Source of the DNA: Polycyclovorans sp964425915
GTDB taxonomy: Bacteria > Pseudomonadota > Gammaproteobacteria > Nevskiales > Nevskiaceae
NCBI GenBank assembly: GCA_964425915.1
Contig: CAYROO010000007.1
Location: forward strand, 62,001 to 126,000
Length of the DNA: 64,000 nucleotides
Direction: 5' to 3'
The notes beneath the pieces are model-generated. The model saw only the letters and a program-made list of their open reading frames with translations. It had not been told where the DNA came from and made no database searches. Positions 33,719-43,080 of the stretch are shown in pieces; position 1 is the stretch's first letter, and each line of letters begins with the position of its first letter. Position numbers and translations under genes: made by a program.

Positions 33719-34969
33719 TCAGGGGCGCCCACCGAAGACCTGACCGTCACCGCCGCGACCGAGCGGAAACGCCCAGCCCAGTTCCACTTCGAGATTGACG
33801 AACTGTGGTACCCGCAAGCGCACACCGACGCCCAGACTGGTGAAGCTATCGGACATGCGCATGTCGCGGACATCGGCAAACACATTGCCGTTCTCGAGCA
33901 CCACCAGGGCACGCAGCCATGGCCAGCGGATCGGCCTCAGCCACTCTGCCGCCAAGCGGTAGTAGGCGTCCCCTTCGATGAAGGCGCGGTCATAGGCGCG
34001 CAGCTGACCGCCACCGCCCAGCGAGTAGGCATCGACGCTGTCGGGGCCGCCGTGATAGCCACCGACCTCAACGAAAAACTGCAGGCTCTGGTGCGGCGTG
34101 TCGCCCAAGGGCCGCAGCCACGCGAGCTCACTGCCCCAACGGACCACGTCGTAGTCGGCGACCCAGCCTTCAGCCGCACCATCCACATGGGCCGCGAAGC
34201 GCAAGCCCTCGTCGCTGAACACTTTGAACCGCAGATCGCGATAGGCCACCAGCGCACCCATCGACAGCGCGCGCCCATCAGGTTCGGGACGGCCAGGCCC
34301 ACGGGTGTCCTGGCGGCGCCAACGAGGTCCGAGCCCGACGGACCAACCCTGGTTGCTGCGCCCGGGCGTCAGTTGACGCAGCCAGGTCAACGCCGCGGTA
34401 TCGATGCGCTCCTCGTAAGCCCGGCTACCCTGTTCGTCCAGCAACGGTCGGCTGACATGCGCCACCTCTACTGCCAGTGTCTCGTATCGTCCCGTGAGCG
34501 CGGGCGCGACGTAGCTGAGTGCATACTGGGTTTCATCGCCGACGCCGGGTTCCTCGGTGTTTTCGCGCTCGCCGTAGACCACCAGGCTGTGATTGAGACC
34601 GAGGACATTGCTCCAACGCACCTGCGCGCCATAGCTGTAGCGCCCGTCAACATTGGCGGACACCCGGGGCAATGGCAGCAAGTAAAATTTTTCGCGCAGC
34701 GCGTAGGTGACCACCTGGCCCTGGGCCGTCGTCTGCACATTGAGCCCCACCTCCCGGAACAACCCAAGGTCGAGCAGCGCCTGCCGATCGTCCTCCAGCT
34801 CGGCGGGGGTCGGGGTCGTGCCCTCTTGCCAGCGAAGCTCGCGCCGCAACACCTGTGGCTGGGTGACCTCGTTGCCCTTGAAGTAAATTGCCACCACGGG
34901 CATCGGCGCCTCGGATGCCGCCAGCAGACTCGGCCAGATCAGGCAGGCAGTCGCCAGCCAGCGCCTCAC
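33719..34969 (-). CDS. BamA/TamA-family outer-membrane protein with one POTRA
   Basis: 416-aa predicted beta-barrel. Sec signal (MRRWLATACLIWPSLLAA), a single POTRA-like module (VAIYFKGNEVTQPQVLRREL...DDRQALLDLGLFREVGLNV), then a barrel domain with SYGAQVRWSNVLGLNHSL and the C-terminal pattern FTSLGVGVRLRVPQFVNLEVELGWAFPLGRG. It lacks the five POTRAs of BamA and three of TamA, so it is a short paralogue. ATGA overlap with folA is unexpected for such a protein. Function unknown, probably lipid or protein export. Confidence 0.8.
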   Translation of the reverse strand: MRRWLATACLIWPSLLAASEAPMPVVAIYFKGNEVTQPQVLRRELRWQEGTTPTPAELEDDRQALLDLGLFREVGLNVQTTAQGQVVTYALREKFYLLPLPRVSANVDGRYSYGAQVRWSNVLGLNHSLVVYGERENTEEPGVGDETQYALSYVAPALTGRYETLAVEVAHVSRPLLDEQGSRAYEERIDTAALTWLRQLTPGRSNQGWSVGLGPRWRRQDTRGPGRPEPDGRALSMGALVAYRDLRFKVFSDEGLRFAAHVDGAAEGWVADYDVVRWGSELAWLRPLGDTPHQSLQFFVEVGGYHGGPDSVDAYSLGGGGQLRAYDRAFIEGDAYYRLAAEWLRPIRWPWLRALVVLENGNVFADVRDMRMSDSFTSLGVGVRLRVPQFVNLEVELGWAFPLGRGGDGQVFGGRP

Positions 34970-35457
34970 GAGCGCCGATACTCGACGAAGTCGAACGCCA
35001 CCGTATGCCGCTCATCGGCCGGGTGGTGCTCACGTGCAACGCAGCGCCAGGCGCCCGGGTCGATCGGCGGGAACCAGGCGTCCCCTTCCGGCGCAGCATC
35101 CACCTCAGTCAGATAAAGGCGGGTCGCGAGCGCCAGCGTCTGCGTGTAAAGATCCCCGCCGCCGATGACCCAGAGCATGCCCTCGGCAGGGGGATGCAGG
35201 GCATCCTCAAGGCGGTCGAACACCTGCGCGCCGGCAGCGGCGTAGGCCGGGTGCCGAGTCAGCACGCGGTTTTCGCGCCCAGGCAGGGCCCGCCCCAAGG
35301 ACTCCCAGGTGCGTCGCCCCATGACCACCGGCTGCCCCATCGTCAACTGCTTGAACCGACGCAGGTCATCCGGCAGCCGCCACGGCAGATTGCCGTCGAC
35401 ACCAATCACACGGTTACGCCCGAGGGCCGCGATGAGACAGAGGGGAACGCTGGTCAT
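34966..35457 (-). CDS. folA: dihydrofolate reductase
   Basis: NADPH-dependent reduction of dihydrofolate; regenerates tetrahydrofolate used by the neighbouring thyA. Motifs: IAALGRNRVIGVDGNLPW (Trp26), LPDDLRRF with active-site Asp31, VVMGRRTWESLG and WVIGGGDLYTQ. 163 aa from ATG at 35457 (ATG at 35469 possible). Downstream of thyA with 41 bases between; the stop overlaps the BamA-like gene. Confidence 0.95.
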   Translation of the reverse strand: MTSVPLCLIAALGRNRVIGVDGNLPWRLPDDLRRFKQLTMGQPVVMGRRTWESLGRALPGRENRVLTRHPAYAAAGAQVFDRLEDALHPPAEGMLWVIGGGDLYTQTLALATRLYLTEVDAAPEGDAWFPPIDPGAWRCVAREHHPADERHTVAFDFVEYRRS

Positions 35458-35498
35458 GGGCCGCAGCATAACCCGTCGCTTCGCGCCGGAGGCGGCCG

Positions 35499-36293
35499 TC
35501 AGATGGCGACGGGCGCCTTGATGTGCGGGTGCGGATCGTAGTCCTGCAGCACGAAGTCCTCCAGCGTGAAGGCGAACAGGTCGCGCACCGCCGGGTTGAG
35601 CGCCATCCGTGGCAGCGGACGCGGCGACCGCGACAGCTGCAGACGCGCCTGCTCCAAGTGGTTGGCATAGAGGTGGCAATCGCCGCCGGTCCAAACGAAG
35701 TCCCCCGGCTGCAACCCCGTCACCTGCGCCATCATCATCGTCAGCAATGCGTAGGAGGCAATATTGAACGGCACACCGAGAAAGATATCGGCGCTGCGCT
35801 GATAGAGCTGGCAGGACAGTCGTCCATCCGCCACATAGAACTGGAACAGCGCGTGGCAGGGCATCAGCGCCATGCGGTCGAGTTCGCCCACATTCCAGGC
35901 GGAGACGATCATGCGCCGCGAATCCGGTGTCTGCCGGATCTGCTCCAGCACCTGCTGAATCTGGTCGACATGACGGCCATCCGGAGTCGGCCAGCTGCGC
36001 CATTGCTTGCCGTACACGGGCCCGAGATCACCTTGCTCATCGGCCCACTCGTCCCAGATGCTGACCCCTTGCGCCTTGAGCCAGCGGATGTTGGTCTCCC
36101 CGCGCAGGAACCACAGCAGCTCGACGATGATCGACTTCAGGTGGACCTTCTTGGTGGTGACCAGCGGGAAGCCCGCCTGTAGGTCGAAACGCATCTGGTG
36201 CCCGAACAGCGAGCGGGTGCCGGTGCCGGTGCGATCGGTCTTCTCGGCACCCTGTTCAAGCACCTGGCGCATCAGGTCGAGGTAGGCCTGCAT
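35499..36293 (-). CDS. thyA: thymidylate synthase
   Basis: Methylates dUMP to dTMP with methylene-tetrahydrofolate. 264 aa, the same length as E. coli ThyA; catalytic Cys146 in LMPCHALFQFYV, with RTGTGTRSLFG, RSADIFLGVPFNIASYALL and the C-terminal PHPHIKAPVAI. Lies one base after lgt, the common lgt-thyA-folA order. Confidence 0.97.
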   Translation of the reverse strand: MQAYLDLMRQVLEQGAEKTDRTGTGTRSLFGHQMRFDLQAGFPLVTTKKVHLKSIIVELLWFLRGETNIRWLKAQGVSIWDEWADEQGDLGPVYGKQWRSWPTPDGRHVDQIQQVLEQIRQTPDSRRMIVSAWNVGELDRMALMPCHALFQFYVADGRLSCQLYQRSADIFLGVPFNIASYALLTMMMAQVTGLQPGDFVWTGGDCHLYANHLEQARLQLSRSPRPLPRMALNPAVRDLFAFTLEDFVLQDYDPHPHIKAPVAI

Positions 36294-36294
36294 A

Positions 36295-37092
36295 TCAGGT
36301 TCCTGGCCGCGCCCAAGGCCGGTAGGCCAGGCCGAGCTTCACCAGGCCGACTGCCAGCATCGGCAAACAAAGCTGCATCCCCATCGTGAACCAGGTGGTG
36401 CCATACAGGTAGCCGATGTGCGCGTCGGGCAGGCGCACCAGCTCCACCAAGGAGCGGAACACCGCATAGAGCACCAGAAAGAGGCCCGAGACGGCCAGAG
36501 CGGGCCGCGGCTTGCGCGCAAACCACCAGAGAATCGCCAGCATCACCGGCCCCTCCAGAATGGCCTCATAGAGCATCGATGGGTGCCGCGGCTCCAGGCC
36601 CGCCATCGGAAACACCATGCCCCAGGGCAGGGTGGTCGGTGCGCCGTACAGCTCTCCATTGATGAAGTTTCCGATACGCCCCGTGAACAGTCCGATCGGC
36701 ACCAGTGGCGCCACGAAGTCGCCGACATCGGCATACGTCCGTCCCTTGACCTTGGCAAACCACAAGCAGGCCACCACCACCCCAATCAGCCCCCCATGGA
36801 AGCTCATGCCGCCTTCCCACATCCGCAGGATCATCAGCGGTTCGGCCAAAAACCGCTCGAGGTTGTAGAACAACGTATAGCCAATGCGCCCACCAAGAAT
36901 GGCGCCGAGAACGACGTAGAACAACAGGTCGGTGACCTCCTCACGCCGCCAGCCGATATGCGGTTGCTGCGCGCGTCGGGTGCCCAGCCACCAGCCACCG
37001 TAGAAGCCGACCAAGTACATCAACCCGTACCAGTGGATCTTGAGGGGCCCAAGTGCCAGGGCAACGGGATCGATCTGCGGATGAGTAAGCAT
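36295..37092 (-). CDS. lgt: prolipoprotein diacylglyceryl transferase
   Basis: Seven-helix inner-membrane enzyme that adds diacylglycerol from phosphatidylglycerol to lipobox Cys. Signatures: SFHGGLIGVVVA (HGG loop), FTGRIGNFINGELYG (Lgt signature with the key Arg) and RHPSMLYEA. 265 aa. Needed for the lipoproteins in this window (rlpA, the lipoprotein at 6054). Ends one base before thyA. Confidence 0.97.
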   Translation of the reverse strand: MLTHPQIDPVALALGPLKIHWYGLMYLVGFYGGWWLGTRRAQQPHIGWRREEVTDLLFYVVLGAILGGRIGYTLFYNLERFLAEPLMILRMWEGGMSFHGGLIGVVVACLWFAKVKGRTYADVGDFVAPLVPIGLFTGRIGNFINGELYGAPTTLPWGMVFPMAGLEPRHPSMLYEAILEGPVMLAILWWFARKPRPALAVSGLFLVLYAVFRSLVELVRLPDAHIGYLYGTTWFTMGMQLCLPMLAVGLVKLGLAYRPWARPGT

Positions 37093-37148
37093 GGCCCGAT
37101 TGTAGCCGGGGTCTGTGACAGTCCGCGCTGGGCCCGCCGACCGACCCC

Positions 37149-38327
37149 TCAGGATTGGTGCAGCCGGCTGATCAAACCCTTCAGATAACGGGTTTCCGGA
37201 ATGGCCGGGTGAATCGGGTGATCCGGTCCCTGGCTGCCGGTTTCGAGAATCTGCATGCGCCGCTTGGCAGTGCGCGACTCCCGCAGCAGCACCCGCTGCA
37301 GATCGGCATCCGCCACATGATGAGAGCAGGAGCAGCTCACCAGCAGGCCATCGCTGGACAGCAGCGCCATGGCCGCACGGTTGAGCGCGGCGTAGTGCTC
37401 CAGGCCCGCCTGAAAATCCTTCTTGCGCTTCACCAGCGCCGGCGGGTCCACCACGATGAAATCGAAGCTGCGGCCATCATTCCGAAGCCGCTTGAGGGCA
37501 TCCAGCGCCTCCGACTGCAGGCATTCCAGTGCCCAGCCCTGGTCCGCGGCACTGCCGGCGGCGGCAGCCAGCGCCGCGGCCGAGCGATCAACACACATCG
37601 CCTGTTCAGCGCCGGCGGCCAGCGCGCGCAGCGCCCAGCCACCGGCATAGCTGAATACGTCCAGCACCCGGGCACCACGGGCGTACGGCGCCCAGCGATC
37701 ACGGTTCTGCGCCTGATCGTAGAACCACCCGGTCTTCTGCGCGCCTTCCAGCGGCACCCGGAAACGCACCCCGCCCTCTTCCACGTGGAGGGCCTCTGGC
37801 GCCGCCCCCACCACCTCGTCCACCAGCGACAAACCTTCGGTGGCACGCATCGGCAGGTCGTTGACCATGAGGATGGCGGTCGGTGACAACAGCCGCTGCA
37901 GCGCTTCCAGTAGCGCCGGCTTCAACTGCTCCATGCCCGCCGTGGTGATCTGCACCGCCAGCACATCGGCGAAGCGGTCGACCACCAGACCCGGCAGGCC
38001 GTCGGACTCTCCGAACACGAGGCGATAGTGCGGCGTCGGATAGCGTCGCTCGCGCAAGGCCAGGGCCGACATCAGGCGTCGCAAGAACCACTCGCTGTCG
38101 ATCGTCGCATTCGCCGCACCGGTGAGCAGACGGACCGCGATCAGGGTGTGCGGATTGACATAGCCGGTGCCCAGGGGGCGACCGCGGTCGTCACTGAGCC
38201 GGCACAGGCTGCCCGGCAGCAACTGGCGAAACCCCTCCGGGATTGCCAGTTCGTTGGAATAAACCCAGAGGTGGCCGGCGCGCAGCCGGCGATCCTCGCG
38301 CGGCTTCAGTCGCAGCTCGATCATCAA
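37149..38327 (-). CDS. RlmI-like 23S rRNA (cytosine-5-)-methyltransferase
   Basis: PUA plus Rossmann methyltransferase related to RlmI, which makes m5C1962 in 23S rRNA. N-terminal PUA (RRLRAGHLWVYSNELAIP), SAM site (ARVLDVFSYAGGWALRAL), DPPALVKRKKDF, the Cys-containing LVSCSCSHHV, and the terminal ETRYLKGLI. 392 aa, close to RlmI (396). The PfkB kinase gene lies directly upstream. Confidence 0.9.
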   Translation of the reverse strand: MMIELRLKPREDRRLRAGHLWVYSNELAIPEGFRQLLPGSLCRLSDDRGRPLGTGYVNPHTLIAVRLLTGAANATIDSEWFLRRLMSALALRERRYPTPHYRLVFGESDGLPGLVVDRFADVLAVQITTAGMEQLKPALLEALQRLLSPTAILMVNDLPMRATEGLSLVDEVVGAAPEALHVEEGGVRFRVPLEGAQKTGWFYDQAQNRDRWAPYARGARVLDVFSYAGGWALRALAAGAEQAMCVDRSAAALAAAAGSAADQGWALECLQSEALDALKRLRNDGRSFDFIVVDPPALVKRKKDFQAGLEHYAALNRAAMALLSSDGLLVSCSCSHHVADADLQRVLLRESRTAKRRMQILETGSQGPDHPIHPAIPETRYLKGLISRLHQS

Positions 38328-38339
38328 TATCCCCGGGTA

Positions 38340-39278
38340 TCAGAGGCCGACCAGCGCCGTGCGGAACTCGCGCTGATAGCGCTCGCGGAACTCATCCAGG
38401 GTAAACCGATGGTTCTGGGTCCCCGGACGCTCGATCTTGATCGCCCCCATGAGGCTGGCGATACGCCCGGTGGTCTCCCAATCGAGGCCGCGCGAGATAC
38501 CGAACAACAGCCCGCCGCGATAGGCATCGCCGCAGCCGGTGGGGTCGGCCAGGGACTCGGCCTTGGCCACCGGAATCTCGAAGGTCTTACCGCCGGCCAG
38601 AATGTGGGATCCCTTGCCGCCACGGGTCACCACGAGGGCGTCCACGCGATCGGCGATCTGCTTGAGTGACCATCCGGTCCGGTCGATCAGCAGCTCGGCC
38701 TCATAGTCGTTGACCGCGACATAGCTGGCCTGCTCGATAAACGCCTTGAGCTCCTCACCATTGAACATCGGCAAGCCCTGCCCCGGATCAAACAGGAACG
38801 GTATGCCCGCGGCCTGGAACTGCCGCGCGTGCAGCAACATGCCGTCGCGCCCATCGGGCGACACCGCACCCAGCTGGACGCCCTCGGCGGGCACATCCTG
38901 AGTGTGCGACAGATTCATGGCGCCAGGATGGAAGGCGGTGATCTGGTTGTCGTCGAGGTCGGTGGTGATGTAGGCCTGAGCCGTCCACGCGGCGTTGACC
39001 TGGAGGATGTGATCGCGGTTGATGCCCTGTTGGTCCAGCCACAGCGCATAGCTATCGAAATCACGCCCGACCGTCCCCATCGGCCGGGCTTCACCGCCCA
39101 GCAGCTTCAGGTTGTAGGCAATGTTGCCGGCGCAGCCGCCGAACTCGCGGCGCATCTCCGGGACCAGGAAGGACACATTCAGAATGTGGACCTTGTCGGG
39201 GAGGATGGCATTCTTGAATTGGCCGGAGTACACCATGATGGTGTCGTACGCCAGAGAACCACAGATGAGGACCGACAT
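38340..39278 (-). CDS. PfkB-family carbohydrate/adenosine kinase
   Basis: Ribokinase-fold kinase. Begins LICGSLAYDTIMVY, a lid with FGGCAGNIAYNLKLLGG, and the anion hole/catalytic Asp in LADPTGCGDAYRGGLL (DxxGCGD). 312 aa. Gammaproteobacterial homologues are annotated as adenosine kinase-like; the sugar or nucleoside substrate is not evident. Separated by six bases from gcvPB. Confidence 0.88.
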   Translation of the reverse strand: MSVLICGSLAYDTIMVYSGQFKNAILPDKVHILNVSFLVPEMRREFGGCAGNIAYNLKLLGGEARPMGTVGRDFDSYALWLDQQGINRDHILQVNAAWTAQAYITTDLDDNQITAFHPGAMNLSHTQDVPAEGVQLGAVSPDGRDGMLLHARQFQAAGIPFLFDPGQGLPMFNGEELKAFIEQASYVAVNDYEAELLIDRTGWSLKQIADRVDALVVTRGGKGSHILAGGKTFEIPVAKAESLADPTGCGDAYRGGLLFGISRGLDWETTGRIASLMGAIKIERPGTQNHRFTLDEFRERYQREFRTALVGL

Positions 39279-39284
39279 ACGATC

Positions 39285-40766
39285 TCAAACTCCAACAGGG
39301 GGAACAAAACGAAGATCCAGCTGACGCGCGGCGCGTACATCATCCAAGCGCCGAACCGGCTGGCTGTAGGGGGCGCCCTTCACCTTGTCGATGTCGGTAC
39401 GGGCCTCCTCCCAGATCGCCACCATCGCCTCAACGAAGGCATCCAGCGTCTGCCGATCCTCGGTTTCGGTGGGCTCGATCAACAGACACTCGGGGACCAA
39501 CAGCGGGAAATAGATGGTCGGCGCATGGAACCCGTAGTCCAGCAAGCGCTTGGCGACATCCGTGGCGGTGAGGTTGAGTTCAGTCTTCTGCCGCTTCAAG
39601 GTGATGATGAACTCATGACTGGCGCGCCGCGTCGGGAACGCCAGGTCGAAGCCGCGAGCGCGCAGGGCCGCCATCAGGTAGTTGGCGTTGAGCGTGGCGA
39701 ACTCGGCCACCCGGTGCATGCCGTCGCGGCCCAGCAAACGGGCATAGACGTAGGCGCGCAACAGTACACCGGCGTTGCCCATCCAGGCCGACAGCCGCCC
39801 GATGCTCTGCGGCAGGTCCCGTTCGTCCAGCCAGCGGTAGCGCGGCGTGGCGCCTTCGCTTGCGGTATCCACTCCGACCACCGGGATCGGCATGAACGGC
39901 AACAGGCGCTTGGATACCCCCACCGCCCCGGCCCCGGGCCCGCCACCACCATGCGGTGTGGAGAAGGTCTTGTGCAGGTTCATGTGGATGACGTCGAAGC
40001 CCATGTCGCCGGGGCGCACCTTGCCGAGAATGGCGTTGAGGTTGGCGCCGTCGTAGTAGAGCAACCCACCGGCGGCGTGGACGGTATCGGCGATCTCCTT
40101 GATCCGCCGCTCGAACACGCCAAAGGTTGACGGGTTCGTCAGCATGATGCCGGCGGTCTGTGGTCCCACGGCCGCCTTGAGCGCCTCGACGTCGACATCG
40201 CCTTCGTCGTTGGTGGGGATCTCACGCGTCACATAGCCGAGCATGGTGGCGGTAGCCGGATTGGTCCCATGCGCTGCATCCGGCACCAGAATCTCGGTGC
40301 GGCCGGTATCCCCGCGTGCCGCGTGGTAGGCACGAATCATGGCGACGCCGGCAAACTCGCCCTGGGCGCCGGCCATCGGCGTGAGGCTGACCCCAGCCAT
40401 ACCGGTCACCGCCTGCAGAATGTTCTGCAGGTCGTAGAGGCAGGCCATGAACCCCTGAGAATGTGATGCCGGCGCCAACGGATGCCGCCCCAGGAACCCC
40501 GGCAGCATCGCCAGCGTATTACAGGCCCGCGGGTTGTACTTCATGGTGCACGAACCCAAGGGGTAGAAGTGCGTATCAATCGAGAAGTTGCGTCGCGACA
40601 GGCGCGTGTAGTGACGCACCGCCTGCAGCTCGGAGACCTCCGGCAACAGCGGCGGCGTGCGACGCAGAAGTGCCGCCGGAATGTCGTCGCAAGGCGCCTG
40701 CGCGCCGGGCATCTGCGCCCAGGCCGCTCGACCGGGCGAGGAGCGTTCGAAAATCAGGGGTTCCAT
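39285..40766 (-). CDS. gcvPB: glycine decarboxylase P-protein, subunit 2
   Basis: C-terminal half of the split PLP-dependent glycine decarboxylase. The PLP Lys is in HMNLHKTFSTPHGGGGPGAG; other blocks are SIDTHFYPLGSCTMKYNPR and VPDAAHGTNPATATMLG. 493 aa. In this operon it is separated from gcvPA by tpx, with only 6 bases to tpx. Confidence 0.95.
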   Translation of the reverse strand: MEPLIFERSSPGRAAWAQMPGAQAPCDDIPAALLRRTPPLLPEVSELQAVRHYTRLSRRNFSIDTHFYPLGSCTMKYNPRACNTLAMLPGFLGRHPLAPASHSQGFMACLYDLQNILQAVTGMAGVSLTPMAGAQGEFAGVAMIRAYHAARGDTGRTEILVPDAAHGTNPATATMLGYVTREIPTNDEGDVDVEALKAAVGPQTAGIMLTNPSTFGVFERRIKEIADTVHAAGGLLYYDGANLNAILGKVRPGDMGFDVIHMNLHKTFSTPHGGGGPGAGAVGVSKRLLPFMPIPVVGVDTASEGATPRYRWLDERDLPQSIGRLSAWMGNAGVLLRAYVYARLLGRDGMHRVAEFATLNANYLMAALRARGFDLAFPTRRASHEFIITLKRQKTELNLTATDVAKRLLDYGFHAPTIYFPLLVPECLLIEPTETEDRQTLDAFVEAMVAIWEEARTDIDKVKGAPYSQPVRRLDDVRAARQLDLRFVPPVGV

Positions 40767-40772
40767 ACCGTC

Positions 40773-41273
40773 TCAGGCCAGGGCGGCAAGGGCCGCGTCA
40801 TAGTCCGGTTCATGGGCGACTTCGCCCACCAGTTCGGTGTGCAGCACCCGATTCTGCGCGTCCAGTACTACCACGGCGCGCGCCGTGACGCCGGCCAGCG
40901 GACCGTTCTCGATCAGCACGCCGTAATCCTTGGCAAAATTGCGCCCGCGCATCAGCGAAGCCATCACCACATTTTTGAGGCCCTCGGCGCCGCAGAACCG
41001 CGCCTGGGCAAACGGCAGGTCGGCCGACACACAGATCACCACCGTGTTGTCGAGCTGTGCCGCGCGCTCGTTGAACTTGCGCACGCTGGTGGCGCAGGTG
41101 CCGGTGTCGATGCTGGGGAAGATGTTGAGCACCTTGCGCTTGCCAGCGAAGTCATGGAGCGACAGGTCCTTGAGGTCGGCGCCGACCAGCCGGAAGCCCG
41201 GCGCGTCGCTGCCCTTGGCCGGGAGCTCGCCATAAACCTGGATGGGGTTGCCTTGAAGTGTGACGGTCGACAT
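40773..41273 (-). CDS. tpx: thiol peroxidase
   Basis: Atypical 2-Cys peroxiredoxin that reduces lipid and other hydroperoxides with thioredoxin. Peroxidatic Cys in SIDTGTCATSVRKFN and resolving Cys in QARFCGAEGLKN. 166 aa, typical. Unusual site: between gcvPA (15 bases upstream) and gcvPB (6 bases downstream), within the glycine-riboswitch operon. Confidence 0.95.
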   Translation of the reverse strand: MSTVTLQGNPIQVYGELPAKGSDAPGFRLVGADLKDLSLHDFAGKRKVLNIFPSIDTGTCATSVRKFNERAAQLDNTVVICVSADLPFAQARFCGAEGLKNVVMASLMRGRNFAKDYGVLIENGPLAGVTARAVVVLDAQNRVLHTELVGEVAHEPDYDAALAALA

Positions 41274-41288
41274 CTGGGTTCTCCTGGA

Positions 41289-42650
41289 TCAAGACGCCAG
41301 TACGTCACGCAGCGCGCGCGCATACTGGTCGAGGTGGGTTTCAGACTTGGTCTCGGTCGCACAGACCAGCAGGCTGTGGCCAAGTTCGGGAAAGTCGGCG
41401 GAGAGGTCCAGTCCGCCGAGGATGCCACGCGCTGCCAGCTGCGCCAACACCGGTGCCACCGGGCGATCGAGCCGCACCACCGCCTCATGAAAGCGGGGCC
41501 CGGAAAACACGGCCTTGACCCCGGGAATCGCGCTCAGCCGGGCCACCAGCGCCCCGAGATTGTGGTGCGACTGCGCCGCCACCCGAGCCAGGCCCTGCGG
41601 CCCCAGCAGGCTCATGTAGAGGGTTGCGGCGGTCACCAGCAGCCCCTGGTTGGTGCAGATATTCGACTTGGCCTTGGCGCGCCGGATGTGCTGCTCGCGT
41701 GCCTGCAAGGTGAGCGTGAAGCCCGGTTTGCCGTCCAGATCGACGGTACGTCCGACGATACGACCGGGCATTTCGCGGACCAGTGATTGGCGCGCGGTGA
41801 GGAACCCGAAGTACGGCCCACCGGAGGACAAGGGGGCGCCCAGCGGCTGCCCCTCGCCACAGACGATATCGGCGCCCTGGCGCCCCCATTCGCCGGGCGG
41901 CTTGAGCAGGGCCAGCGCGGTCGGATTGACCACCGCCACCACCAGCGCCCCACGTTCATGCGCCCAGTCGGTCAGCGCGTCTACATCCTCAAGCTGACCG
42001 AAGAAATTGGGCTGAGGGATCACCACCGCGGTTGGCTTGCGATCCGCATGGGCCGCCAATGCGGCGGTCAGCGTCACGCCGGTCGCGGGATCGTAGTCGA
42101 GCGGCAGCACGCGAATCCCCTGCGCCCCGGTGGTGGCCTCAACCACGTCGCGGTAGCGCGGATGCACGGTCCGCGGCATCAGTACCTCACCGGAGCCGTT
42201 GCTACGGTTCGCCCGCATCGCCATCAGCAGCGCTTCTCCCAGCCCGCTGGCACCGTCATAGAGCGAGGCATTGCTCACCTCCATGGCGGTGAGCCCGCAG
42301 ATCATGGTCTGGTACTCGTAGAGCAGCTGCAAGGTCCCCTGGCTGGCCTCCGCCTGGTACGGCGTGTAGGCCGAGTAGAACTCGCCGCGGGTGGTGATTT
42401 CCCACACCGCCGCCGGGATGTGGTGCTCGTAAGCGCCCGCCCCGATGAAGTTCAGCGCCACCACATCCTCGGCGGCGCGCGCGTGCATCAGCTGGGTGAT
42501 GGCCATCTCCGGCAGCGCTTCCGGTACGGCTTCGAGCCGGCCCGCGCGCAGGGAGGCAGGGATCTCGTCAAATAGCGCCTCGATACTCGGGGCGCCGACC
42601 ACCGCGAGCATGTCGCGGATGTCCTGGTCGGTGTGAGGAATAAACGGCAT
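41289..42650 (-). CDS. gcvPA: glycine decarboxylase P-protein, subunit 1
   Basis: N-terminal half of the split P-protein. 453 aa from ATG at 42650. Motifs: MPFIPHTDQDIRDML, FIGAGAYEHHIPAAV, SAYTPYQAEASQGTLQLLYE and SNASLYDGASG. Pairs with gcvPB as an alpha2-beta2 enzyme. The longer upstream frame overlaps gcvH and is rejected. Seven bases after gcvH. Confidence 0.95.
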   Translation of the reverse strand: MPFIPHTDQDIRDMLAVVGAPSIEALFDEIPASLRAGRLEAVPEALPEMAITQLMHARAAEDVVALNFIGAGAYEHHIPAAVWEITTRGEFYSAYTPYQAEASQGTLQLLYEYQTMICGLTAMEVSNASLYDGASGLGEALLMAMRANRSNGSGEVLMPRTVHPRYRDVVEATTGAQGIRVLPLDYDPATGVTLTAALAAHADRKPTAVVIPQPNFFGQLEDVDALTDWAHERGALVVAVVNPTALALLKPPGEWGRQGADIVCGEGQPLGAPLSSGGPYFGFLTARQSLVREMPGRIVGRTVDLDGKPGFTLTLQAREQHIRRAKAKSNICTNQGLLVTAATLYMSLLGPQGLARVAAQSHHNLGALVARLSAIPGVKAVFSGPRFHEAVVRLDRPVAPVLAQLAARGILGGLDLSADFPELGHSLLVCATETKSETHLDQYARALRDVLAS

Positions 42651-42657
42651 TGTCGGC

Positions 42658-43047
42658 TCAGGCGTCCGCCAGCACCTTCTGATAGCCCGCGGCATCGAGC
42701 AGGCCTTCGACATCCGCCAGGTTGGCCGGCTTCATCTTCCACATCCAGCCCTCGTTATAGGGATCCGAGTTGAGGATTTCCGGGGCATCGGCCAGTGCCG
42801 GATTGGCGGCAATCACTTCCCCTGCCACCGGCGCGTAAACGTCACTGGCGGCCTTCACCGACTCGACCACGGCACAGCTTTCATTGGCGGACAGCACCCG
42901 GCCGGCGGCCGGCACCTCGACAAACACCAAGTCGCCCAAGGCCGCCTGGGCATGGTCGGTGATGCCGATCGTGAGGGTGCCGTCGGCTTCAGTACGCACC
43001 CACTCGTGTGAGGCCACGTACTTCAGGTTGTCTGGGATTTGGCTCAT
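42658..43047 (-). CDS. gcvH: glycine cleavage system H protein
   Basis: Lipoyl carrier of the glycine cleavage system. 129 aa; lipoylated Lys in VESVKAASDVYAP, after YVASHEWVR and HAQAALGDLVFVEVP. Between gcvT and gcvPA. Confidence 0.96.
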   Translation of the reverse strand: MSQIPDNLKYVASHEWVRTEADGTLTIGITDHAQAALGDLVFVEVPAAGRVLSANESCAVVESVKAASDVYAPVAGEVIAANPALADAPEILNSDPYNEGWMWKMKPANLADVEGLLDAAGYQKVLADA

Positions 43048-43080
43048 GCAACTGCTCCGGGAAACGTCAAAAAGAAAAGG

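Noticed and set aside
38829..40130. 433-aa plus-strand open frame over the PfkB gene and gcvPB
   Set aside because: Antisense shadow without motifs.
40482..41786. 434-aa plus-strand open frame over gcvPB/tpx/gcvPA
   Set aside because: Composition is typical of an antisense shadow (Arg/His/Gln/Gly) with no motif.
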